64,000 nucleotides of DNA from Azospirillaceae bacterium (GTDB lineage: Bacteria > Pseudomonadota > Alphaproteobacteria > Azospirillales > Azospirillaceae). Where the stretch lies: the NCBI GenBank assembly GCA_028283825.1, contig JAPWJW010000002.1:613501-677500 (forward strand). Reading direction: 5' to 3'. Shown here in pieces: positions 8,297 through 16,204 of the stretch. The notes beneath the pieces were generated by a model. The model ran no database searches, was not told the DNA's origin, and saw only the letters and a program-made list of their open reading frames with translations. Both the position numbers and the translations under genes were made by a program. The number at the start of each line of letters is the position of its first letter. Within the stretch, counting starts at the first letter, position 1.

Positions 8297-9034
8297 ATGG
8301 TTGGTTTCCGCATGGCCACCCGGCTGCCCGCTTTGCGGGCCGTCCTGCCATTGGTGCTGTCAGCGCTTCTTGTCCATGCGGCACCTGCCCGGGCCGCCGG
8401 CAAGGACGCTATGGAGGATCGCCTGCTTGCCTGTGCCGCTTGTCATGGCGCGCAAGGGGCCGGCACCAACAGCGATTATTTCCCGCGCCTGGCGGGGAAG
8501 CCGGCCGGTTACCTGTTCAATCAGCTGGTGGCGTTCCGGGACGGGCGGCGGAAATACGCGCCCATGAACTACCTGCTTGAATTCCAGCCGGACGAATATC
8601 TCCATAAAATGGCGGAGTATTACGCGGCGCAGCGCCCGCCTCTGCCGCCGCACCCACCCACTGACGCCAGCCAGGACGTGCTGGCGCGCGGGCAATCGCT
8701 GGTCACCAGCGGCGATCCGGCCACGGGCGTTCCCGCCTGCGCCAGTTGCCACGGCGCCACCTTCACCGGCATGGAACTGGGCATCCCCGGCCTGGTCGGC
8801 CTGCGCGCCAATTACATCAGCGCGCAGCTGGGCGCCTTCCGCTACGGCACGCGCACCGCCATCGCGCCCGACTGCATGCAGGAGGTGGCCGGCCGCCTGA
8901 CGGAGGCCGACGTGGCCGCGGTCGCGGCATACCTCTCCTCGCTTCCCATCCCGGCGGACCCGTCGCCGGCGAAGAAGGACGCGTACCCGACGCCGCTGGT
9001 TTGCGGCAGTGAACCGCAGGCAGGGGGGCATTGA
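8297..9034 (+). CDS. dihaem cytochrome c (c4-like), first gene of oxidase operon
   Basis: 245-residue exported dihaem cytochrome. Signal peptide to about residue 34 (cleavage after ARAA). Two class I haem sites: CAACH at residues 46-50 and CASCH at 148-152, each starting a cytochrome c domain, which is the two-domain plan of cytochrome c4 and of the c-type subunits found with terminal oxidases. ATG chosen at 8297 because GGGAG lies 6 bp upstream. The stop overlaps the next start by one base (TGATG). It probably shuttles electrons in the periplasm to the B-type oxidase encoded three genes downstream; the direct donor is unknown. Confidence 0.88.
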   Translation: MVGFRMATRLPALRAVLPLVLSALLVHAAPARAAGKDAMEDRLLACAACHGAQGAGTNSDYFPRLAGKPAGYLFNQLVAFRDGRRKYAPMNYLLEFQPDEYLHKMAEYYAAQRPPLPPHPPTDASQDVLARGQSLVTSGDPATGVPACASCHGATFTGMELGIPGLVGLRANYISAQLGAFRYGTRTAIAPDCMQEVAGRLTEADVAAVAAYLSSLPIPADPSPAKKDAYPTPLVCGSEPQAGGH

Positions 9035-10266
9035 TGCGCACCGTCATTATCGCCCTGGCGATGCTGCTGGGGGCCGCCGGCGGTGCCGCCGCCGCCAGCA
9101 ACGCCGACCTGGTCAAGCAGGGGGAGTACCTGGCGCGGGCGGGCGATTGCGTCGCCTGCCATACGGAGCCGGGCGGCCGGCTGTTCGGTGGCGGGCGCCC
9201 CATGCCCACGCCGTTCGGCACCCTCTATTCGTCCAACATCACGTCCGACCCGGAAACCGGCATCGGCAAATGGACCACCGACCAGTTCTACACGATGATG
9301 CATGATGGCCGCTCATCGGACGGCGGCCTGATCTATCCGGCCATGCCCTTCGGGTCCTACACCAAGGTGACGCGGGCCGACGCGGACGCCATCTTCGCCT
9401 ATCTGAAATCCGTGCCGCCGGTGAAGGCGCCCAACCGCCCGCACGATTTGCGTTTCCCCTACAACAACCGGCAGCTGATCCTGGGCTGGCGCACCCTGTT
9501 CTTCCAGGCGGGGGAGTACAAGCCCGACCCGGCCAAGTCGACGGAATGGAACCGTGGCGCCTATCTGGTGCAGGGGCTGGGCCATTGTTCCATGTGCCAC
9601 ACCCCCATCAATGCCCTGGGCGGCAGTTCGGACAGCAAGGCGTTCGAGGGCGGGCTGATCCCCATGCAGAACTGGTACGCCCCCTCGCTTACCTCCAACA
9701 AGGAGGCGGGCTTGGGTGAGTGGAGCCTGGAGGAAATCTCCGACCTGCTGCGGACCGGCGTGTCGGCCCGGGGTGCGGTCTACGGCCCGATGGCGGAGGT
9801 GGTGTACGACAGCCTGCAATACCTGTCCGATGCCGACACCCGCGCCATGGCGGTCTATCTGAAAAGCCTGGGGCAGGGCGGGCCGCCGGACGCGACGGCG
9901 CCGGCCGTCGCCTCGGCCGAGAGCAGCCTGCTGTTCCGCCTGGGCAAGACCGTCTACGACGCGCAGTGCGCCACCTGCCATGGTGCGGACGGCAAGGGCA
10001 AGCCGCCGCATTTCCCGCCGCTGGCCAACAACCAGTCGATCGAGATGACCTCCGCCGTCAACGCCATCCGCATGGTGCTGAACGGTGGCTATCCGCCCGG
10101 CACCAAGGGCAACCCCATGCCCTACGGCATGCCGCCCTTCGCGCAGTCGCTGTCGGATGAGGATGTGGCGGCCGTCGTCACCTACATCCGCGGCGCCTGG
10201 GGCAACAAGGCGGGGCCGGTGACCGCCATCCAGGCCAACCAACTCCGCTCCGCACCGCTGGATTGA
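9034..10266 (+). CDS. trihaem cytochrome c, AdhB-like dehydrogenase subunit
   Basis: 410-residue exported protein with three haem-binding sites: CVACH near residue 41, CSMCH near 188 and CATCH near 312. The sequence around the first site (GEYLARAGDCVACHTEPGG, TPFGTLYSSNITSDPETGIG, YPAMPFGSYTKV) is that of the cytochrome c subunit of membrane alcohol, aldehyde and gluconate dehydrogenases (AdhB type). No dehydrogenase catalytic subunit is in the window, so here it more likely links a periplasmic donor or the quinol pool to the oxidase. Start ATG at 9034 with AGGGGGG upstream. The stop lies 8 bp before the start of the small membrane protein gene. Confidence 0.88.
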   Translation: MRTVIIALAMLLGAAGGAAAASNADLVKQGEYLARAGDCVACHTEPGGRLFGGGRPMPTPFGTLYSSNITSDPETGIGKWTTDQFYTMMHDGRSSDGGLIYPAMPFGSYTKVTRADADAIFAYLKSVPPVKAPNRPHDLRFPYNNRQLILGWRTLFFQAGEYKPDPAKSTEWNRGAYLVQGLGHCSMCHTPINALGGSSDSKAFEGGLIPMQNWYAPSLTSNKEAGLGEWSLEEISDLLRTGVSARGAVYGPMAEVVYDSLQYLSDADTRAMAVYLKSLGQGGPPDATAPAVASAESSLLFRLGKTVYDAQCATCHGADGKGKPPHFPPLANNQSIEMTSAVNAIRMVLNGGYPPGTKGNPMPYGMPPFAQSLSDEDVAAVVTYIRGAWGNKAGPVTAIQANQLRSAPLD

Positions 10267-10274
10267 GGACGCCC

Positions 10275-10457
10275 ATGATCAATTCGGAACAGGATATTCC
10301 CGGCGGCGCCCCCGCCCAGGATGAGGCGGTGGACCGCATCCTCCTGGGTGGCGCCAAGGGGGCGGTCGTCCTGGCGGGCATCGCCACCGCGATCGTCATC
10401 GCCATCTGGTTCGCCTTCTACCTGTTCGTGTTCGTGCCGCGCGCGACCGCGCCGTGA
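10275..10457 (+). CDS. small single-span membrane protein, oxidase subunit IIa-like
   Basis: 60-residue peptide with one transmembrane helix near residues 28-53 (GAKGAVVLAGIATAIVIAIW) ending in FVFVPRATAP. A GAGGA ribosome site lies 5 bp before the ATG at 10275. Position between cytochrome genes and oxidase subunit II matches the small IIa/CbaD-type subunit of B-family (ba3) oxidases, which is one helix. The assignment is by size, topology and context only, since such peptides have little sequence signature. Confidence 0.7.
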   Translation: MINSEQDIPGGAPAQDEAVDRILLGGAKGAVVLAGIATAIVIAIWFAFYLFVFVPRATAP

Positions 10458-10473
10458 AAAGGGCAGCCTATCG

Positions 10474-11040
10474 ATGACGCATCATGAACCAAGCCATGAG
10501 GGTGTGGAGCGCGCGGAGCGGATCGAGCGCCGCTGGGCGACGCTGTCCACCGCCATCGTCGCCCTGCTGGTGGTGATGGCGGCCTTCGCCGGCATCCACC
10601 AGGCGACCATGCCGCAGGCCCACGTGGAAACCGCCGACCCGCGCACCTTGCACATCGCGGGGGAATTCGTGGAAAGCAACCTGGGCAGCGCGGTGGAGCC
10701 CGACGGGTCCATCCTGGTGCGCGCCATCGGCCAGCAATATTCCTTCACCCCGGCCTGCATCCTGGTGCCGGCCGGCACGCCCATCACCATCCGCGCCACC
10801 AGCGCCGACGTGGTCCACGGTTTCCTGATCGACGGCACCAACGTCAACACCATGCTGGTGCCGGGCTACGTCTCCGTCATTTCCGCGCGGTTCGAGAACC
10901 CTGGCGACCATCACATGCCCTGCCATGAGTTCTGCGGCACCGGGCATGAGGGCATGTGGGGCCGGGTGAAGGTCATCGACAAGGCGGCGTTCCAGAAATT
11001 GGCCGCCAACCACCGGAGGCTCAGCTGTGTTGACCAGTAA
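10474..11040 (+). CDS. cytochrome c oxidase subunit II (B-type), CuA
   Basis: 188-residue subunit II with a single N-terminal membrane helix (about residues 24-42), as in ba3-type oxidases, unlike the two-helix subunit II of A-type enzymes. The cupredoxin domain carries a complete CuA site: H115 (VVHGFLID), then C150, E152, C154, H158 and M161 in CHEFCGTGHEGMW. It accepts electrons from cytochrome c at the periplasmic face and passes them to subunit I. ATG at 10474 is preferred to upstream starts in the same frame, which would overlap the small subunit gene. The 3' end overlaps the start of subunit I by 14 bp. Confidence 0.93.
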   Translation: MTHHEPSHEGVERAERIERRWATLSTAIVALLVVMAAFAGIHQATMPQAHVETADPRTLHIAGEFVESNLGSAVEPDGSILVRAIGQQYSFTPACILVPAGTPITIRATSADVVHGFLIDGTNVNTMLVPGYVSVISARFENPGDHHMPCHEFCGTGHEGMWGRVKVIDKAAFQKLAANHRRLSCVDQ

Positions 11041-12652
11041 GCGCCTGATCCTGGCCCATTTCTGGCTGGCCTTCGCCGGGTTCGCCGGGGCCTTGCTGCT
11101 GGGCGAATGGCAGATGTTCATCCGCAGCCCGCTGCACGCCTGGATCAGCAATCCGGAATGGTACTACCGCTCCGTCACCGCCCACGGCACGGCCATGGCC
11201 TATGTGCTGCCCACCCTGGTCGCCATGGGTTTCGGCTATTTCATCACCGAGGCGGCGTTGAAGCGCCCGCTGATCGGGCAGAAGTGGGCCTGGGCCGGCT
11301 TCGGCCTGGCGCTGGTGGGCACGGTCACGGCCGTCGTGCCGGTGGCGGCGGGCAAGGCCTCCGTCCTCTACACCTTCTACCCGCCGCTGATCGGCAGCCC
11401 GTTCTATTACATCGGCGTCGTGCTGGTGGTGGTGGGATCGTGGATCTGGGTGGCGCTGATGGCCATCAACCTTTACCGGTGGAAGAAGGACAATCCCGGC
11501 GCGCCGGTGCCGCTGGCCATGTTCGCCAACGTCGCGGGGTCTTACCTCTGGGCGTGGACGGCGGTGGGGGCGGCGATCGAACTGCTGTTCCAGATCCTGC
11601 CGGTGGCCCTGGGCCTGAAGACCACCATCGATGCCGGGCTGGCGCGGGTGTTCTTCTCCTGGACGCTGCACGCCATCGTCTATTTCTGGCTGATGCCCAC
11701 CTACATCGCCTATTACACCATCGTGCCGCGGGCCATCGGCGGGCGGCTGTACAGTGACTCCATGGGCCGGCTGTCCTTCATCCTGTTCCTGGTGGTGGCC
11801 ATGCCCATCGGCATCCATCACCTGTTCATGGATCCGCAGGTGGGGGCCGGCTTCAAGTTCCTGCACTCGGTCTTCACCGCCCTGGTGGCCCTGCCCACCC
11901 TGCTGACCGTGTTCACCATCTGCGCCTCGGTGGAGATCGCGGCCCGGCTGCGCGGCGGCAAGGGTGTGCTGGGCTGGATACGGGCGCTGCCCTGGCGCAA
12001 CCCCATGATGCTGGCGCTGGCCTTCTCCTTCGTCATGCTGGGTTTCGGCGGCGCCGGCGGCCTGATCAACATGAGCTACCAGCTGGACAGCACCATCCAC
12101 AACACGCAGTGGATCACCGGCCATTTCCACCTGATCTTCGGCGGCGCCATCGTGATCATGTATTTCGCGATCGCCTACGATGTCTGGCCGCACCTGACGG
12201 GCCGGGCGCTGGAATGCCACGGCCTGATGCGGGCGCAGCTGTGGACATGGTTCGTCGGCATGATGGTGCTGACCTTCCCCTGGCATTGGGTCGGCATCCT
12301 CAGCATGCCCCGGCGCATGGCCTATTATGATTATACCGACCCCGTGCTGGCGGCGGAGGCCATCTGGGTCGTCATGTCCACCATCGGCGGCGCCATCCTG
12401 GTGGTGTCGGGCATCCTGTTCCTGACCGTGCTGATCCGGGGGCACCGGGCGCCCGTGGCCGATCCCGGCCCCTATCGTTTCGCCGTGGCGGTGCACCAGG
12501 CGCAGCGGGTGCCGGTGGCGCTCAACAGCTATGGCCTGTGGCTCAGCCTCATGCTGGGCCTCACCCTGATCAACTATGGCTTCCCCATCATCCATCTTCT
12601 GACCACGCCCGGCACCAACGTGCCGGCCATCACCGTGGGGGCGCAGAAATGA
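11027..12652 (+). CDS. cytochrome c oxidase subunit I, B-type (ba3-like)
   Basis: 541-residue catalytic subunit of a haem-copper terminal oxidase, with about 13 membrane helices. Ligands visible: H53 (TAHGTAMAY, low-spin haem), H215 with Y219 (SWTLHAIVYF, CuB and the cross-linked Tyr four residues on, the ba3 spacing), H264-H265 (GIHHLFMDP, CuB), H366 and H368 (GHFHLIFGG, the high- and low-spin haems). The helix VI region lacks the A-type glutamate pattern, which fits family B with a K-type proton channel. GTG start at 11027 inside the end of subunit II. B-type oxidases usually have high oxygen affinity, so the operon may serve low-oxygen respiration. Its stop overlaps the next gene as ATGA. 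Confidence 0.93.
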   Translation: MLTSKRLILAHFWLAFAGFAGALLLGEWQMFIRSPLHAWISNPEWYYRSVTAHGTAMAYVLPTLVAMGFGYFITEAALKRPLIGQKWAWAGFGLALVGTVTAVVPVAAGKASVLYTFYPPLIGSPFYYIGVVLVVVGSWIWVALMAINLYRWKKDNPGAPVPLAMFANVAGSYLWAWTAVGAAIELLFQILPVALGLKTTIDAGLARVFFSWTLHAIVYFWLMPTYIAYYTIVPRAIGGRLYSDSMGRLSFILFLVVAMPIGIHHLFMDPQVGAGFKFLHSVFTALVALPTLLTVFTICASVEIAARLRGGKGVLGWIRALPWRNPMMLALAFSFVMLGFGGAGGLINMSYQLDSTIHNTQWITGHFHLIFGGAIVIMYFAIAYDVWPHLTGRALECHGLMRAQLWTWFVGMMVLTFPWHWVGILSMPRRMAYYDYTDPVLAAEAIWVVMSTIGGAILVVSGILFLTVLIRGHRAPVADPGPYRFAVAVHQAQRVPVALNSYGLWLSLMLGLTLINYGFPIIHLLTTPGTNVPAITVGAQK

Positions 12653-13437
12653 GCGCCGAGCCCTTGTTCTCGCTGCGTAACCGGTGGTTCACCACCAGCG
12701 TCGGCGCCGTGGCCGGTATCGCGGCGGTGGCGGCGCTGGCCGGTTTCCTGTGGTTCCCGTCCCTGCCGGCGGGCGGCGGCATCGACGGGGTCTGGGGTGA
12801 GATTTGCAGTGCCGCCGGCCTCTTCCGCTCAACACCAGCCAAGGACACCGCCGTCAAGCCGGATTTCCAGGGAACGCAGGTGGTGGTCACACCCACCCTG
12901 CTGGATGGTGCGGATGCCGCCTCGGTGGGCCGGGGTGCCACCCTGGCGATGCAGTGCTCCATGTGCCACGGCGCGCGGGGGCTCAGCATGGCGGACTCCC
13001 CCAACCTGGCCGGCCAGCACCCCCTGGTGATCTACAAGCAGTTGCAGGACTTCAAGTCCGGCGCGCGGTCCAGCGCCATCATGGAACCGCTGGTCGCCAA
13101 GCTGACCGACCAGGACATGCGCGACCTAGCGGCCTTCTACGCCTATCTGCCGCGCGCCCCCTGGAACATCCCGACCGACGCGCCGCCGCCCCGCATCGTC
13201 ATCAACGGCGCCCCGGTGCGCGGCATCGCCCCCTGCGGCGCCTGCCACGGCACGCTCAGCATGAAGCCGGGTGCCGCCTGGCTGGACGGCCAGGCCCACG
13301 CCTACATCCGCGCCCAGCTGGTGGCCTTCGCCGCGGGTACCCGGCATAACGACATCGGCCAGCAGATGCGCAACATCGCCCGGACGATGACGCCCGAGGA
13401 GATCGAGGCGGCTGCCGCCTATTACGCCGGGCAATAA
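12649..13437 (+). CDS. membrane-anchored dihaem cytochrome c
   Basis: 262-residue protein with an N-terminal membrane anchor (about residues 17-37) and no clear cleavage site, followed by two cytochrome c domains: CSMCH near residue 104 and CGACH near 198, each with downstream Met-containing segments that could supply the sixth ligand. The two-domain c4-like plan repeats that of the first gene in the operon. Start overlaps the subunit I stop (ATGA). It is the last gene of the operon and ends 4 bp before a structured repeat. It is probably the membrane-bound electron carrier docking on subunit II. Confidence 0.85.
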   Translation: MSAEPLFSLRNRWFTTSVGAVAGIAAVAALAGFLWFPSLPAGGGIDGVWGEICSAAGLFRSTPAKDTAVKPDFQGTQVVVTPTLLDGADAASVGRGATLAMQCSMCHGARGLSMADSPNLAGQHPLVIYKQLQDFKSGARSSAIMEPLVAKLTDQDMRDLAAFYAYLPRAPWNIPTDAPPPRIVINGAPVRGIAPCGACHGTLSMKPGAAWLDGQAHAYIRAQLVAFAAGTRHNDIGQQMRNIARTMTPEEIEAAAAYYAGQ

Positions 13438-13440
13438 TTG

Positions 13441-13604
13441 TGCGCGGCCTTTGCCCGTGGCCGGTCAAAGGCCCCCTCATGCGCCGCTTGCTGCCATCCG
13501 GCCGTTTGGCTGATCCTCACTTTTCGGTCCGCTGACGCTCCCCGAAAAGCTCCGGCGGCCCCAGTCGGGGCCTACAGCGGCATAAGCGAAAACTCATGCC
13601 GCTG
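13441..13604 (-). repeat. structured dispersed repeat, copy A
   Basis: Minus-strand copy of the five-stem element found five times in the window. It begins 15 nt after the HPP-gene stop. Stem 1: CAGCGGCAT with ATGCCGCTG (13604-13596 and 13583-13575). Stem 2: GGCCCC-gact-GGGGCC. Stem 3: CTTTTCGG with CCGAAAAG. Stem 4 is reduced (GCC-ggat-GGC). Stem 5: a long hairpin at 13446-13473 with GGCCTTTG and CAAAGGCC arms. The arms differ from copies B-E by paired changes. It fills almost all of the convergent gap between the cytochrome and HPP genes and could act as a terminator for either. Confidence 0.75.
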
Positions 13605-13619
13605 GAATGATAATGCCGG

Positions 13620-14129
13620 TCAGTAGTACCGGACGGCCAGCCGGCGGAAGCACAGCGCCATCGCCACGATCAGCAGCGCGCCACCCAGGATGGGCATCAG
13701 CAGGAAGGGCCAGGCGGCACCTGTCATGACGACGACGATGGGATCGGCGCCCGCCGGTGGGTGCAGCGTGTCGGTCAGGGCCATGGCGGCCGTGGCCAGG
13801 CCCACGCCGATGGCGTAGGCGGCCGGCGACGGGCCCAGCAGGTGCAGCACCGCCAGGCCGATGGTGGCGGATATCAGGTGCCCGCCGATGACGTTGCGCG
13901 GCCGGGCCAGCGGGCCCTTGGGCAACGCGAACACCACGACGCAACTGGCGCCGAACGGCGCGATCAGCAGTGGCGCGCCGGCCCGGGCCGTCAGTTCCGC
14001 CAGCAGCAGGATGGTGAGGAAGGCGCCGAAACCGGCCAGTAGCGCGGGCAGGGGCTTGAGGCCGGGCATGACGACGGACCGCAGCACCGAGTAGGGGCGC
14101 GGTCGCGCGGGGATCGAGTTTTCGGACAA
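13620..14129 (-). CDS. HPP-family integral membrane protein
   Basis: Protein of about 169 residues with four to five predicted membrane helices. The family signature is present: PRNVIGGHLISA after the second helix and the HPP tripeptide itself in DTLHPPAGADP. HPP proteins are inner-membrane proteins; some plant and cyanobacterial members are linked to nitrite transport, but the bacterial role is largely untested. The start is uncertain. I chose TTG at 14127-14129 because AGGGA lies 10 bp upstream and the frame can be extended only by overlapping the formate dehydrogenase gene; an ATG at 14069 is the conservative alternative. A structured repeat follows the stop directly. Confidence 0.75.
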   Translation of the reverse strand: MSENSIPARPRPYSVLRSVVMPGLKPLPALLAGFGAFLTILLLAELTARAGAPLLIAPFGASCVVVFALPKGPLARPRNVIGGHLISATIGLAVLHLLGPSPAAYAIGVGLATAAMALTDTLHPPAGADPIVVVMTGAAWPFLLMPILGGALLIVAMALCFRRLAVRYY

Positions 14130-14208
14130 GGGGCAGGCTTCCCTGAAAGGCACGCGGGCAAGGGATGAGGTGCGGCGGAGGCCTTGGGGGCCCCCGCCGA
14201 CCGTATCC

Positions 14209-15414
14209 TCAGACCGCCTTCTTGAACTTGGCGGCCTCATCCGACCCGCCGGTGGCGTTGCCGGCGCTGTAGGAATGGGCGCCGGTGCCGGCCAGCTTGC
14301 CGCCGTCCACGATCAGGTATTCATCCCGGATGGGCCGGCCCTCGAAGAAGCACTCCAGGATCTCGCGCGTGCCGGCGGCGTAGCGCGTCTGGGCGGACAG
14401 CGACGTGCCGGAGATGTGGGGCGTCATGCCGTGGTGGGGCATGGTGCGCCAGGGGTGGTCCTGGGGTGCGGGCTGCGGGAACCAGACGTCACCGGCGTAA
14501 CCGGCCAGTTGCCCGCTTTCCAGGGCGCGGGCGATGGCGTCCCGGTCGCACAGCTTGCCGCGCGCCGTGTTGACCAGATAGGCGCCGCGCTTGAACAGCT
14601 TCAGCGTCTGTTCGTTGATCATGTGCTCCGTCTCCGGGTGGAGGGGGCAATTGAGCGTGACGACATCGCAGACCTTGTACATCTCCTCCCGCGTCGCGTG
14701 CCAGGTCAGGCCCAGTTCCTTCTCCACCGCCTCGGGCAGGCGATGGCGGTCGGTATAGTGCAGATGCATGTCGAAGGGCTTCAGGCGGCGCAGCACGGCC
14801 AGGCCGATACGGCCGGCGGCCACCGTGCCCACGTGCATGCCCTCCACGTCATAGGACCGGGTGACGCAGTCGGCGATGTTCCAGCCGCCCTTCAGCACCC
14901 ATTCGTGCGACGGCAGGTAGTTGCGCACCAGGCCCAGGATCATCATGACCACATGCTCGGCCACGCTGATGCTGTTGCAATAGGTGACCTCGGCCACGGT
15001 GACGCCCCGGTCCATGGCGGCCTGCAGGTCGACATGGTCGGACCCGATGCCGGCGGTCAGCGCCAGCTTCAGCTTGGGCGCCTTGGCGATGCGCTCCGCC
15101 GTCAGGTAGGCCGGCCAGAAGGGCTGGGAGATGACGACCTCCGCATCCGCCAGCTCGCGTTCCAGGGCGCTATCGGGGCCGTCCTTGTCCGACGTTACCA
15201 CCAGGGTGTGCCCCTGGGATTCCAGGTACTTGCGCAGGCCCAGTTCGCCCGAGACGCTGCCCAGCAGGGTGCCGGGGGCGAAGTCGATGGCCTTGGGCGT
15301 CGGCGCCGTCTGCCCACTGGGATAGTGGGTGATCTCGGGAATGCCGTCACGGGCATAGCCCTTGGGGTAGCCGTCGACCGGATCGTCGTACAGAACGCAG
15401 ACAACTTTCGCCAT
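14209..15414 (-). CDS. fdh: NAD-dependent formate dehydrogenase
   Basis: 401-residue cytosolic, metal-free D-2-hydroxyacid-dehydrogenase-type enzyme that oxidises formate to CO2 with NAD. The length equals that of the Pseudomonas sp. 101 family (about 400). Visible motifs: substrate-side ISQPFWPAYLT and TAGIGSDHVDLQAA, NAD-binding GTVAAGRIG followed by HYTDRHRLPE, NCPLHPETEHMIN, LVNTARGKLCDRDA, and the catalytic His in TPHISGTSLSAQTRYAAGT. The ATG at 15412-15414 matches the conserved MAKVVCVLYDDP beginning; longer forms of the frame run into non-conserved sequence. GAGGA lies upstream. It gives NADH from C1 waste and is followed by the HPP gene on the same strand. Confidence 0.95.
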   Translation of the reverse strand: MAKVVCVLYDDPVDGYPKGYARDGIPEITHYPSGQTAPTPKAIDFAPGTLLGSVSGELGLRKYLESQGHTLVVTSDKDGPDSALERELADAEVVISQPFWPAYLTAERIAKAPKLKLALTAGIGSDHVDLQAAMDRGVTVAEVTYCNSISVAEHVVMMILGLVRNYLPSHEWVLKGGWNIADCVTRSYDVEGMHVGTVAAGRIGLAVLRRLKPFDMHLHYTDRHRLPEAVEKELGLTWHATREEMYKVCDVVTLNCPLHPETEHMINEQTLKLFKRGAYLVNTARGKLCDRDAIARALESGQLAGYAGDVWFPQPAPQDHPWRTMPHHGMTPHISGTSLSAQTRYAAGTREILECFFEGRPIRDEYLIVDGGKLAGTGAHSYSAGNATGGSDEAAKFKKAV

Positions 15415-16204
15415 GAGAGAGGGTCCTCTGTCGGGGGACGAGGAAAACGCTGGGTCGAGCGGGATCGTTGGCCGGCCGCCGGTGTCACCGGTGGTCGTCC
15501 TTGGATGTACCCTGGTGGTGGTTGCCACGGGATCGCCGCCCGGCGCGTTTCCTCGGTTGTTCCGGCGTCGTTCGTAGGGCGCCGGATGGGGCAAAGTGTG
15601 GCCCCGCACCCGTTGCGGAATCCAATGAAAGTCTTGGAAGATTTGATAGGGCCCGTCGATCAGGACGATGTCCGGAGACGGGTCGATCCGGCGTGCATGC
15701 CTTTACCGTTCGAGGTATCCGGCGGCCCAGGCCTGCCGATGGGGCCATTCGTAAACGAAGGCCCGGGCCCAGATATTTTGCAAAATTGCCGACCGTCGGA
15801 CGTAGTGTTACGCACCCGTGAATCAGTATCAGGGCCAGTACAATGCCGGACAACCGAAATTAACCACAAAGCAACCAAATATGACGAAATCTAACGACCA
15901 ATATGTTGGCGTCATCGACCTGCGGTTAGGAAGTGATACATTTGGACTGTAATTCAAATCAAGCCCGCCATTAACTTGATTTGTATCAATCGACATGTTG
16001 ACAGAACCCGGACCGTCCCGCAGAAGTTAACAACAAGTACCAACCTTTTGGGTAGGTACAGGCCTGGGATGAACAGTTTTTCCCGGGTGCCGGTTGGGGC
16101 GGGGCGGCGACCTGCCGGGGGGATGGACCCCGGTACCGGTCAACTGAAGCTTCCCGGATTTGCCCCACGTCGGTACCCGTGATTACGGCATGGGGGATCG
16201 GGGT
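15415..16204. promoter_or_regulatory. long intergenic region upstream of giant autotransporter
   Basis: 790 bp between divergent genes. Open frames here are antisense or upstream extensions without family similarity. Around 15840-16000 GC drops sharply compared with the surroundings. This part holds an FNR-type box, an overlapping 9-bp inverted repeat (CAAATCAAG at 15955-15963, CTTGATTTG at 15975-15983) and a TTGACA at 15998-16003 that could be a -35 element. The -10 region is poor by sigma-70 standards. The rest shows nothing I can name. Confidence 0.5.
15976..15989. promoter_or_regulatory. FNR/FnrL-type operator
   Basis: TTGATTTGTATCAA is a perfect TTGAT-N4-ATCAA dyad, the consensus for FNR, FnrL and Dnr-type regulators. 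It sits 8 bp upstream of a TTGACA and about 215 bp before the autotransporter start. It suggests oxygen- or nitric-oxide-dependent control of the giant adhesin. The distance to the formate dehydrogenase start (562 bp) makes that gene a less likely target. Confidence 0.55.
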
